64,000 bases of DNA. Origin: Allorhizobium sonneratiae (GTDB lineage: Bacteria; Pseudomonadota; Alphaproteobacteria; Rhizobiales; Rhizobiaceae). Each line of letters starts with the position of its first letter. The first letter of the stretch is position 1. Positions 25,008 through 32,604 of this stretch are shown in pieces. The stretch covers positions 248,001-312,000 of the forward strand of contig NZ_JAMKOJ010000004.1 of NCBI RefSeq assembly GCF_023700755.1, given 5' to 3'. The position numbers and the translations under genes are program-made. The notes beneath the pieces were generated by a model. The model had not been told where the DNA came from, made no database searches, and saw nothing but the letters and a program-made list of their open reading frames with translations.

Positions 25008-25637
25008 TCATTGACGCTCCAACTTGGTTGGCGATGTGACCGCGGCGGGCTCGACCGTGCAATCACCGGCGTGCGCTTCGTCGCTGAACTTTGCGACCAG
25101 GATGTCAAGGCGCGTCTCAGCTCCCGAAGCGGGAATTCGTCCTGATTGCGTCAGGACGACGAGGCCATGCAACGCGCCCCATAGCACCTCAGCTAAAAAC
25201 ACCGGGTCTCGCCGATTGGGCCCAAGTGCGGCGACCAACGCCGCGAAGGCGGCGCGAAGCGCTGGAGGCGTCTCATCGCTGGCGAATTTGATATTTGTCG
25301 GCAAGACGAACATCGCCTCGTAGACGATCGGACTGGAACGGGCAAAATCGATATAGGCGGCACAGACGTTCCGCAATATGCCGCCGGCAACATGCCGGGT
25401 CTCGGCCTCTAGCCGGCCTGCAAGTTCCTCAAATCCCCGCGTGGCGACAGCGGCCATAATCTCGGCCTTGCCCTTGAAGTGGCTGTAGAGAACGGGCTGG
25501 CTGTAATTGATCAGGTCTGCCAAGCGCCGTGTGGTCACGGCGTCCCAGCCTTCGGCCTCGGCCAGTTCGCGCGCTGCGGCCAGAATGAGTTCGTAGCGTT
25601 CTGCGCGCTGGCGTTCTTTGCGTTCTGCTATCGACAT
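25008..25637 (-). CDS. TetR-family transcriptional regulator
   Basis: A 209-residue TetR protein. The HTH is YELILAAARELAEAEGWDAVTTRRLADLINYSQPVLYSHFKGKAEIM (about 15-62). The C-terminal domain carries the TetR_C_33-type segment PIVYEAMFVLPTNIKFASDETPPALRAAF. Start at 25637. It is divergent from the DUF4267 gene at 25740, and a near-perfect palindrome lies between them. The likely role is repression of the DUF4267/SnoaL genes until a small lipophilic ligand binds (inference). Confidence 0.9.
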   Translation of the reverse strand: MSIAERKERQRAERYELILAAARELAEAEGWDAVTTRRLADLINYSQPVLYSHFKGKAEIMAAVATRGFEELAGRLEAETRHVAGGILRNVCAAYIDFARSSPIVYEAMFVLPTNIKFASDETPPALRAAFAALVAALGPNRRDPVFLAEVLWGALHGLVVLTQSGRIPASGAETRLDILVAKFSDEAHAGDCTVEPAAVTSPTKLERQ

Positions 25638-25669
25638 GCGCAAAAGTCTAACGACGAGTTATTTTCTGT

Positions 25670-25713
25670 CAATGCTAGATTTCCACTTGAAATGCAGTTC
25701 TAGCATTGCTAGA
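25670..25713. promoter_or_regulatory. TetR operator region
   Basis: TCTAGCATTGCTAGA (25699-25713) is a 7+1+7 palindrome; its half CAATGCTAGA also occurs at 25670-25679 as the perfect inverted partner of TCTAGCATTG. The sites lie between the divergent TetR start (25637) and the DUF4267 start (25740). Confidence 0.65.
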
Positions 25714-25739
25714 TTTTCTGCAGATGACAGGAGATTGCC

Positions 25740-26123
25740 ATGCTGCAAACCGGATACGTGCTTTCAGGCCTGATCGCGGCCGCAATTATATGTCTCGGCG
25801 CTCGCTTTTGGGTGGCGCCGGCGGCCGCATCGGGCGGCTTCGGTATCGCTGAGTCCCCCTCGCTATCAAAGGGATTCATCGCGTGGCTTTCGGTGAAGGG
25901 CACGCGCGACATCGCGTCAGGACTTTTCGTCATCATTCTGATGACCAATGGAACCCCGCTCGTACTGGGCGAATTCATGTTCGCTGCGAGCCTCATCGCC
26001 TTTGGCGACATGGTCACTGTCCTCCGCTCCGGCGGAAGTCGCACCCTCGCGTTCGGCATGCACGGCCTCACCGGTCTCGCCATCGTCGCAACCGGCGCCT
26101 GCCTGCTCGCCGCCACCCGGTAA
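25740..26123 (+). CDS. DUF4267-family small membrane protein
   Basis: A 127-residue protein with about four hydrophobic spans: GYVLSGLIAAAIICLGARFWV, a central IASGLFVIILM, FMFAASLIAFGDMV and GLTGLAIVATGACLL. The family is usually encoded beside TetR or MarR regulators and SnoaL-like proteins, with unknown function; a DoxX-like role in redox or detoxification has been suggested only by context. AGGAGATTGCC precedes the ATG. Confidence 0.8.
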   Translation: MLQTGYVLSGLIAAAIICLGARFWVAPAAASGGFGIAESPSLSKGFIAWLSVKGTRDIASGLFVIILMTNGTPLVLGEFMFAASLIAFGDMVTVLRSGGSRTLAFGMHGLTGLAIVATGACLLAATR

Positions 26124-26161
26124 CCCCCTCTCCATTCAATCAAGCCTACAAAGGACGACCC

Positions 26162-26596
26162 ATGACGACGACAGATTCCACCGATCTCACCCGCCTCGGC
26201 CATGCATTCGCCGAGATCATGTCCAGCCACGACGTTTCACGCCTCGACGAGATCAAGGCACCCCACTATGTGAACCACAACGCCTTCGCCGAGCCGGGCC
26301 TGGAGGGTTCGAAGAAGGTCCTTGGGGCCATCATTGCCGGTGTACCCGACCTCAAGGTCACTGCCGAGGACGTTTTCGTCTCGGCTGATGGCTCCCGCGT
26401 GGTCGGCCGCTATCGCTATGAGGGCACGCACACCGGAAACCTCCTCGGCTACCCAGCCACCGGCAAGCCGTTCCTCATGCACTCGATCGACATCTGGCGG
26501 GTCGAGGACGGAAAATTCGTCGAGCATTGGGATGAACTCAACACGCTCGACGTCTTCATTCAGATCGGCGCCGTGCCTCCGCCTCGCCAGCCTTGA
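26162..26596 (+). CDS. SnoaL-like polyketide-cyclase / ester-cyclase family protein
   Basis: A 144-residue NTF2-fold protein. Landmarks are HYVNHNAFAEPGLEGSKKVL, VTAEDVFVSADGSRVVGRYRYEGTHTG and IDIWRVEDGKFVEHWDELN, the SnoaL-like pocket. AAAGGACGACCC precedes the ATG at 26162. It follows the DUF4267 gene by 38 bases in the same direction and probably shares its TetR-controlled promoter. The small-molecule substrate is unknown. Confidence 0.85.
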   Translation: MTTTDSTDLTRLGHAFAEIMSSHDVSRLDEIKAPHYVNHNAFAEPGLEGSKKVLGAIIAGVPDLKVTAEDVFVSADGSRVVGRYRYEGTHTGNLLGYPATGKPFLMHSIDIWRVEDGKFVEHWDELNTLDVFIQIGAVPPPRQP

Positions 26597-26712
26597 CTCG
26601 GGCTCAGGCGATCATCTGATCCAGAAGCTCTCGTTAATCGGAGCAGTCGAGGTCCCCGCCAACGAGCCTTCCGGCGCCCAACCAACGGCAACCCATCGTT
26701 GGCACGGCACAA

Positions 26713-26758
26713 ATATCATCAGATAAACTTGTCAGTTTTACTGATGATATGCTATACA
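26713..26758 (+). promoter_or_regulatory. MarR promoter with overlapping 10-bp inverted repeat
   Basis: ATATCATCAG (26713-26722) and CTGATGATAT (26741-26750) are perfect inverted arms with 18 bases between. The -35-like TTGTCA (26729-26734) lies in the loop and the -10-like TATACA (26753-26758) just after, with an 18-base spacer. Binding to this repeat would block the promoter, so MarR autorepression is likely. Confidence 0.6.
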
Positions 26759-26764
26759 ACGGCC

Positions 26765-27208
26765 ATGAGCCATGATCCCGACACTTTGACCTCGCCTGAA
26801 GCCGTCGTTCCAGCCCTGACCCAGGCCATTGGGCAAATCCTTCGCCGCCTGCGTGCCGAAGCAAATCCCGATGGCTTGAATCTCTCGCAAACAGCAGCGC
26901 TCGCGTTGCTGGACACTAAGGGCGGCATGACAAATGCCGATCTCGCGCGCGCGCAGGCAATGAAGCCCCAGTCGATGAGCCCCATCCTGGCGAGCCTTGA
27001 GCAAGAGGGGCTGGTCGAGCGCGGTCCTCATCCCACGGACGGTCGGCAAATCCTGTTTTCACTAACGGCGAAGGGCGCCGAGGCGAGGCGGAAGAGGAGC
27101 ATTGCAAAACATGATTGGCTGCTGGCAGCCGTTGGCAAGCTCAGTCCGGACGAACGACAAATCCTGCTCTCGGCCGCCGGAATCATCCGCGATCTCACAG
27201 CCTCTTGA
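26765..27208 (+). CDS. MarR-family transcriptional regulator
   Basis: A 147-residue winged-helix regulator: LRAEANPDGLNLSQTAALALLDTKGGMTNADLARAQAMKPQSMSPILASLEQEGLVERGPHPTDGRQILFSLTAKG covers the HTH and wing (DGRQ). The ATG at 26765 sits close to the expected transcription start of the promoter just upstream and has no ribosome-binding site, so the message may be leaderless; an ATG at 26699 is in frame but lies inside the operator. The downstream isochorismatase-like, membrane and MFS genes are probably its targets. Confidence 0.88.
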   Translation: MSHDPDTLTSPEAVVPALTQAIGQILRRLRAEANPDGLNLSQTAALALLDTKGGMTNADLARAQAMKPQSMSPILASLEQEGLVERGPHPTDGRQILFSLTAKGAEARRKRSIAKHDWLLAAVGKLSPDERQILLSAAGIIRDLTAS

Positions 27209-27241
27209 TGGCTCCCATTCTCCGAAAAAAAGGTATAGGCC

Positions 27242-27805
27242 ATGACCGTAACGGCTCTCGACCCAAAGACGGCGCTTATTGTCATCGATCTTCAGAAAGG
27301 CCTCGTGTCGCTGCCGGGCGGCGCGACTCCTATGGAGGAGATCGTGAGACACGCCTGCATCTTGGCGGCGGTGTTCCGCAAACATGGCCTGCCGGTCGTG
27401 CTGGTCAACGTCGCCGGCGGGCCGCCGGGCCGGACGGAGCAGCCGCGAGCGCCGCAGAACCTTCCGGATGACTGGACCGATCTCATTGTCGAATTGGATC
27501 GGCGGCAAGAGGACCATGTGGTGACGAAGCACACACCTGGCGCCTTCACCAGGACCGGTCTTGAGGTGCATCTGCGATCGCTGGAAGTCACCCAGGTCGT
27601 GATCGTCGGCATTGCCACCAGCAATGGTGTGGAGGTGACCGCACGCCAAGCCTACGAGCTGGGTTTCAACGTCACGCTCGTGACCGACGCCATGACCGAT
27701 CGGCAGGCTGACGCCCACGTTTGGAGCATTACGCGCGTTTTCCCGAGGATCGGCGAGACCGGGACAACGCAGGAGATAATCGACCTTTTGACTGGTAGGG
27801 TCTGA
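27242..27805 (+). CDS. Isochorismatase-family (cysteine hydrolase fold) protein lacking the catalytic Cys
   Basis: A 187-residue cysteine-hydrolase-fold protein. ALIVIDLQKGLVSLP carries the catalytic-type Asp near residue 16, and VVTKHTPGAF the Lys. At the nucleophile position the motif is GIATSNGVEVTARQAYELGF; the Cys of the usual C(V/I)xxTaxxA is replaced by Asn-Gly. Many homologs in this subgroup also lack Cys, so the protein may bind rather than hydrolyse, or use another mechanism. It lies between the MarR and membrane-protein genes. Confidence 0.85.
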   Translation: MTVTALDPKTALIVIDLQKGLVSLPGGATPMEEIVRHACILAAVFRKHGLPVVLVNVAGGPPGRTEQPRAPQNLPDDWTDLIVELDRRQEDHVVTKHTPGAFTRTGLEVHLRSLEVTQVVIVGIATSNGVEVTARQAYELGFNVTLVTDAMTDRQADAHVWSITRVFPRIGETGTTQEIIDLLTGRV

Positions 27806-27807
27806 TT

Positions 27808-28137
27808 ATGAATTGGCTTCACGACATATCCTACCTTTTCGGTGGCGCCTTCCTCTCCAACGCCATTCCGCATTTCGTCAGTGGCGTGATGGGACGGCCG
27901 TTCCAGAGCCCGTTCGCCAAACCCTCTGGCCAAGGTCTCTCGTCCTCGACCGTGAACGTGCTTTGGGGATTTGCAAACCTCGTCATCGCCTATCTTCTGA
28001 TCGCTCGTGTGGGTAACTTCGATCTTCGCGCGGCGGACCAGGCCGCTGCGGCGGGGGTCGGCTTGCTGCTGATCGGCTTGTTGTCCGCACGCCTATTCGG
28101 GCGGTTCCATGGCGGTAACACGTCCATGAGCGCCTGA
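27808..28137 (+). CDS. Small membrane protein of unknown function
   Basis: A 109-residue protein with three hydrophobic spans: HDISYLFGGAFLSNAIPHFV, VNVLWGFANLVIAYLLI and AAAAGVGLLLIGLLSARLF. The motif NAIPHFVSGVMGRPFQSPF between spans 1 and 2 looks conserved and functional. It begins two bases after the isochorismatase-like stop and is followed by an exporter gene, so translation is probably coupled. Family not recognised. Confidence 0.75.
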   Translation: MNWLHDISYLFGGAFLSNAIPHFVSGVMGRPFQSPFAKPSGQGLSSSTVNVLWGFANLVIAYLLIARVGNFDLRAADQAAAAGVGLLLIGLLSARLFGRFHGGNTSMSA

Positions 28138-28151
28138 CGGTGGATCGGGGC

Positions 28152-29597
28152 ATGTCCGAAGACCCTCGCGACCCTCGACTTAATGTGGACGTTGCGGCCC
28201 CGGGCGTCCCGGGCAGCGATATGCTTGATCCCTCCGTCTGGAAAATCGCCGCCGTAGCTCTGTTCGGTTCGCTGCTTGCGCAGCTCGACACGACGATCGT
28301 CAACGTCTCCCTGACGAATCTTGCTGCGGATCTGCATGCCAGCTTCGCTACGGTCCAGTGGATCATAAGCGCTTACCTTCTGGCACTCACCCTGGTCCTG
28401 CCACTGAACGGATGGCTCGTCGACCGCATCGGGGCCAAGACGCTCTATCTCTGGTGCTTCGCAGGTTTTACAGTGTCGTCTGCGCTGTGCGCGGTCGCCT
28501 GGTCGGCGGACAGCCTGATCGCATTCCGTGGCCTCCAAGGGATTAGTGGCGGGTTGCTCGCCCCTATGGCGCAAATGATGATCGCGCGGGCAGCCGGCAA
28601 GCAGATGGCGCGGGTCGCTGGTTATATGGCCTTGCCGGTGCTGATGGCGCCAGTCTTTGGTCCAATCATTGCTGGCGCCATTCTTCAGTATGCGTCATGG
28701 CGTTGGCTCTTTCTCGTCAACCTGCCAGTTGGGGCGCTCGCTATCTGTCTAGCGATCCTGTTTCTGCCGGGGGGCTGGGACAAGGTGGCGCCGCGAAAAC
28801 TGGATTGGCTTGGTCTCGCGCTGCTTTCGCCGGGGCTGGCACTGTTTCTCTATGGCTCGGACAAGATCGGAAAGACGACAGGCCGTATTTTTCTTGCTGC
28901 CGGTATCGTTATGATGACGTCCTTCGTCTGGACGGCCCGGCGAAAAGGCGGCAGCGCGCTTATCGATCTGCGCTTGTTCAACGGTAAGGTCTTTTCTACC
29001 GCCGCTGTAACACAGTTTTTATCGAATGGCGTCCAGCTTGCGGGACAGATGCTTGTCCCCGCCTTTTTGATCCAGGCCTGCGGTCGTACGCCCGGCGAGA
29101 TGGGTTGGATGCTCGCTCCCGTCGGGCTTGGAATGCTGGTCACCTTTCCCTTGATGGGTAAGCTGACGGACAGGTTTGGCATCCGCTACGTGTCGGCCGG
29201 CGGCGCACTTCTGGCGTTTGCCGCCACGATGCCTATTCTCTACCTCGCCATTCATGGCTTTGCGATGTTGGTGCTCATGCCGGCACTCTTCTTCAGGGGC
29301 ATGGGCATGAGCGCTGTGGGACTGCCCTCAATGACCGCAGCCTATACATCGGTCAGTCAGCAAGACCTGCCAACCGCGACGACCTCGCTCAACATCGTCC
29401 AGCGTCTCGGCGGCCCGACCTTGACGACACTCTGCGCCTCCTTCCTCGCCTGGAGGCTCGAACCTCATGTCGCTGGACATACGGTTTCGACGGCTTATGC
29501 CTGGGCGCTTCTGCTTCTGTGCGGCCTTCACGCACTCACCTTCCTCTCGGCGGTCCGCTTGCCACGTCGGCTCGACAACGGAGCAAGCCATCGCTGA
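28152..29597 (+). CDS. MFS drug-resistance-type transporter, DHA2 (EmrB/QacA) family
   Basis: A 481-residue inner-membrane proton antiporter with about 14 predicted spans. Motif A-like NGWLVDRIGAKTLYLW after span 2, LDTTIVNVSLTNLA in span 1 (DHA2 motif D1) and motif C-like GPIIAGAIL are present. Start at 28152 (MSEDPRDPRLN); a GTG at 28140 is also possible. It ends the MarR-led operon and would export the compound sensed by MarR (inference). Confidence 0.9.
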   Translation: MSEDPRDPRLNVDVAAPGVPGSDMLDPSVWKIAAVALFGSLLAQLDTTIVNVSLTNLAADLHASFATVQWIISAYLLALTLVLPLNGWLVDRIGAKTLYLWCFAGFTVSSALCAVAWSADSLIAFRGLQGISGGLLAPMAQMMIARAAGKQMARVAGYMALPVLMAPVFGPIIAGAILQYASWRWLFLVNLPVGALAICLAILFLPGGWDKVAPRKLDWLGLALLSPGLALFLYGSDKIGKTTGRIFLAAGIVMMTSFVWTARRKGGSALIDLRLFNGKVFSTAAVTQFLSNGVQLAGQMLVPAFLIQACGRTPGEMGWMLAPVGLGMLVTFPLMGKLTDRFGIRYVSAGGALLAFAATMPILYLAIHGFAMLVLMPALFFRGMGMSAVGLPSMTAAYTSVSQQDLPTATTSLNIVQRLGGPTLTTLCASFLAWRLEPHVAGHTVSTAYAWALLLLCGLHALTFLSAVRLPRRLDNGASHR

Positions 29598-29608
29598 CCC
29601 CATCAACA

Positions 29609-30517
29609 TCACGCTTGTCGCGCTTTGCGCGCCGTATCCTTCAGGATATCGATGAAGGCTCGAAGCGAGGACGGAACATGGCGATTGCGGGGATAATAGA
29701 GCGCGAGCCCTGGAATGGGCGGACACCAATCCTCGAGGGCCAGCACTAGACGGCCAGAATCCAGCATTGGGCGGGCGAAACTTTCCGGCACGTAGGCGAT
29801 ACCGAGACCGGCTGCGGCCGCCTCGACCATCAGATCATTATCGTCGAGCGTGAGTGCCCCTGGCACGTCGATGGCAATTTCGTCGCCATGCTTGGCGAAT
29901 TCCCAGCGATAGCGTTTTCCGCTCGGTAACCGCTGGCGAATGCAGCGGTGCCTGTGGAGATCCTCAGGGATCGCCAGGGGCTCGTTGCGGTCGAGATAGG
30001 CTGGCGAAGCGACTAAGACGAAGCGGACGTCGCCACCGATGCGCACGGCAATCATGTCCCGTGGTACAGCCTCCGCAAGACGCACGCCCGCATCGAAGCC
30101 CTCCGCGACGATATCGACGAGCCGGCCCTCGGACACGAGATCGAGCTGCACAGCCGGATATTTTGCAAGGAATTGTGGCACCACCGACCGCAGGAGCATT
30201 CGCACGGCGCCTTTGTTGGCATTGATCCGCAGAACGCCGGCGGGCGCACCGCGTATCTCGGTCAATGTATCGAGTGCGGCGTCGAGGCCCCGCAGTACCG
30301 GCCCGAGATCGGCGAGTAACCGCATCCCGGCGTCGGTGGGGGAGACGCTTCGCGTCGTCCGGTTAAGGAGGCGGACACCCAGAGCCTGCTCCAACCCGAG
30401 CATACTGTGGCTTAATGCCGAGCGTGAGACACCGAGCGCATCAGCCGCCTTTCGGAAGCTGCGGTGACTGGCGATGGCCTCAAAAGCCGCAAGGTCGTTA
30501 AGACTTGGTCGTTTCAT
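29609..30517 (-). CDS. LysR-family transcriptional regulator
   Basis: A 302-residue regulator with HTH FEAIASHRSFRKAADALGVSRSALSHSMLGLEQALGVRLLNRTTRSV (about 10-56) and the effector-domain signature VDIVAEGFDAGVRLAEAVPRDM, common in LysR proteins that control SDR or aldo-keto reductase genes. I chose the ATG at 30517 (MKRPSLNDLAAF); the open frame extends to 30919 over the neighbouring SDR promoter. Divergent from the SDR gene at 30614. Confidence 0.92.
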   Translation of the reverse strand: MKRPSLNDLAAFEAIASHRSFRKAADALGVSRSALSHSMLGLEQALGVRLLNRTTRSVSPTDAGMRLLADLGPVLRGLDAALDTLTEIRGAPAGVLRINANKGAVRMLLRSVVPQFLAKYPAVQLDLVSEGRLVDIVAEGFDAGVRLAEAVPRDMIAVRIGGDVRFVLVASPAYLDRNEPLAIPEDLHRHRCIRQRLPSGKRYRWEFAKHGDEIAIDVPGALTLDDNDLMVEAAAAGLGIAYVPESFARPMLDSGRLVLALEDWCPPIPGLALYYPRNRHVPSSLRAFIDILKDTARKARQA

Positions 30518-30542
30518 TGGTGAATTTCTGACACGAGGTTGT

Positions 30543-30577
30543 CCAATATTGGCGCTCTTATCGGACCAATAGGTGGC
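30543..30577. promoter_or_regulatory. Candidate LysR site between LysR and SDR genes
   Basis: The palindrome CCAATATTGG (30543-30552) is followed by GGACCAATAGG, repeating CCAAT and GGACCAAT-like half-sites. It lies in the 96-base gap between the divergent starts at 30517 and 30614. Confidence 0.4.
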
Positions 30578-30613
30578 CTCTATATCATAAGCGTCAGCAT
30601 TGAGGAGATTCTT

Positions 30614-31435
30614 ATGAGCAAGACCTGGTTTATCACCGGCGCATCTTCCGGTCTCGGAAGAGAAATGGCAGAGCGCCTTCTTACCCGTGGTGATCGGATT
30701 GTGGCGACCATCCGGCGGAACGGCGTTCTCGCCGATCTCGAGCACAAGCATGGCGATGCCCTTGTCGTGGCAACGCTTGATGTAACGGATACAAACGGCA
30801 TTCGAACGATCGTAGACGAGGCGTTCCGCAGAATGGGTCGGATCGACGTCATCGTGAGCAATGCCGGCTATGGCCTCTTCGGCGCGGCAGAGGAACTTAA
30901 AGACGCGCAGATAGACCACCAGATCGCGACCAATCTGACAGGTTCCATCCAGTTCATCCGCACTTGTTTGCCCTATCTACGCCGGCAGGGCGGCGGTCGC
31001 ATTGTGCAGGTTTCGTCAGAGGGTGGGCAGGTGGCTTACCCCAGCTTCAGCCTTTATCACGCGACGAAATGGGGCATAGAGGGCTTTGTCGAGGCCGTCG
31101 CCCAGGAGGTTGCGCCCTTCGGGATCGACTTTATGATCGCCGAGCCCGGTCCGACTGCAACCAATTTCGGTGCCAACGTGGTTTCCCCCGCACCAATGGA
31201 GATCTACGAAGAAACCCCCGCCGGGGCGATACGGCGCGCGATCAGCGGCGGAAGCTTCGCGATAAGGGGGCAAGCTGGGCGCACAGCCGAGGCGATGATC
31301 GCCGCCGCCGACCTCAAGGAAGCGCCCTTCCGCCTTCCCCTGGGCAGGACGGCGTTCGAACACGTTACGGGAGACCTGTCGAAACGCCTCGTAGCAGTTG
31401 AAGCACTCCGTGAGTTGGCCCTCTCGGCTGATTAG
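30614..31435 (+). CDS. SDR-family oxidoreductase
   Basis: A 273-residue SDR: TGASSGLG at 8-15, SNAG in VIVSNAGYGLFG, Ser in VQVSSEGG and the intact YHATK motif (SLYHATKWGIEGFVEA). The C-terminal extension with TPAGAIRRAISGGSF is typical of the DltE/YdfG-related 'classical-2' group. GAGGAG precedes the ATG by eight bases. It is divergent from LysR and ends near the strong hairpin at 31532. Confidence 0.92.
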   Translation: MSKTWFITGASSGLGREMAERLLTRGDRIVATIRRNGVLADLEHKHGDALVVATLDVTDTNGIRTIVDEAFRRMGRIDVIVSNAGYGLFGAAEELKDAQIDHQIATNLTGSIQFIRTCLPYLRRQGGGRIVQVSSEGGQVAYPSFSLYHATKWGIEGFVEAVAQEVAPFGIDFMIAEPGPTATNFGANVVSPAPMEIYEETPAGAIRRAISGGSFAIRGQAGRTAEAMIAAADLKEAPFRLPLGRTAFEHVTGDLSKRLVAVEALRELALSAD

Positions 31436-31531
31436 TCTTCGTGCGGCAACGGCCGTGACCGCCTTGTTTGTTTCTTCAGCTGACCTGTGTCTGCCCACCT
31501 CTCATGCCGCCGGAGGCCAAAACCGTTCCAG

Positions 31532-31574
31532 TTAGTGCCTTTCAGTGTTTCACGGAAACACTGAAAGGCACTAA
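31532..31574. terminator. Very strong 20-bp perfect hairpin between convergent genes
   Basis: Arms TTAGTGCCTTTCAGTGTTTC (31532-31551) and GAAACACTGAAAGGCACTAA (31555-31574) are perfectly complementary over 20 bp around a 3-base loop, ACG, followed by ATCATTTTTAT. It lies between the stop of the SDR gene (31435) and the stop of the aldo-keto reductase gene (31647). It functions best as a bidirectional terminator; a mobile repeat is an alternative. Confidence 0.7.
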
Positions 31575-31646
31575 ATCATTTTTATCTGGCCATCCGTTCA
31601 GCTCGAGCATAACGTGTGCGGAGGGAGGCAGCCGTTTCAAACGGCA

Positions 31647-32513
31647 TCAGGCCGCGAGATCATCCAGCTCTGCCAGGGCCTCCGTGGGAAGCTTGATTTT
31701 CGCCGCTTCCAGGTTCTCCCTGAGATGGGCACGAGACGAGGTTCCGGGGATCAAGAGAACGTTCGGTGATCGCTGGAGAAGCCAGGCAAGCGCAACCTGC
31801 ATCGGCGTGGCGTCGAGCTTGGCCGCAACGTTTGATAAAGCCGAAGACTGCAATGGAGAAAAACCGCCGAGAGGAAAGAACGGTACATACGCGACGCCCC
31901 GAAACGCCAGCGTGTCTATCAATGCATCGTCTTGGCGATGAGCGAGATTATATTGGTTCTGCACGCACGCGATTTCGGTGATCTTTCCGGCATCTTCGAT
32001 CTGCTTTGCAGTGACATTGGAAAGCCCGATATGACGGATCAGGCCTTGCTGTTTCAAGTCTGCCAAGACCTGAAGCGGTTCGTCCAGTGAGCCTTCTGCG
32101 GGACCGTGTACATTGAACATCGCGCGAAGGTTCACGACGTCGAGCACATCCAGGCCGAGATTGCGCAGATTGTCATGGACAGCCTGTTTTAGTTGCTCTC
32201 GTGAAAATGCGGGATTCCAAGACGCGTCAGCTCCCCTGACCGCTCCGACTTTCGTGACGATCACAAGGTCGCTGCTATAGGGGTGCAAGGCTTCACGTAT
32301 AATCTCGTTTGTGACATGCGGCCCGTAGAAGTCGCTGGTGTCGATGTGATTGACACCACTACTCACAGCCTCCCGCAGAACGGCTATGGCCTCAGGGCGA
32401 TCGCGCGGAGGCCCGAATACGCCCTGACCCGCAAGCTGCATGGCGCCATAGCCCAGGCGACTTACCGTTCGATTGCCAAGCTTGAAGGTTCCTGAATTTT
32501 CGATAGTGCTCAT
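31647..32513 (-). CDS. Aldo/keto reductase
   Basis: A 288-residue TIM-barrel NADPH oxidoreductase. Catalytic Asp and Tyr are in HIDTSDFYGPH and Lys in VIVTKVGAVRG. The usual catalytic His position reads VVNLRAMFN, so His is replaced, as in YdbC-like members. RHIGLSNVTAKQIEDA and the C-terminal VLLIPGTSSRAHLRENL cofactor loop are intact. It is divergent from the LysR gene at 32595. Confidence 0.9.
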   Translation of the reverse strand: MSTIENSGTFKLGNRTVSRLGYGAMQLAGQGVFGPPRDRPEAIAVLREAVSSGVNHIDTSDFYGPHVTNEIIREALHPYSSDLVIVTKVGAVRGADASWNPAFSREQLKQAVHDNLRNLGLDVLDVVNLRAMFNVHGPAEGSLDEPLQVLADLKQQGLIRHIGLSNVTAKQIEDAGKITEIACVQNQYNLAHRQDDALIDTLAFRGVAYVPFFPLGGFSPLQSSALSNVAAKLDATPMQVALAWLLQRSPNVLLIPGTSSRAHLRENLEAAKIKLPTEALAELDDLAA

Positions 32514-32570
32514 AGTTCATCTCCTTGTGTCCCTCAAAAATAGAAGGATGGTATATGCGCCACAAGAAGC

Positions 32571-32604
32571 TATAATCCGGACAGGCTGTCCGCCATGGTG
32601 GACA
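32571..32604 (+). promoter_or_regulatory. -10 box and GGACA/TGTCC operator at the LysR start
   Basis: TATAAT (32571-32576) is followed by CGGACAggcTGTCCG (32578-32592) and a third half-site GGACA at 32600-32604, so that TGTCCgCCATGGtGGACA forms a second, overlapping palindrome across the start codon at 32595. No good -35 was found. The array suggests that the regulator represses its own gene. Confidence 0.5.
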
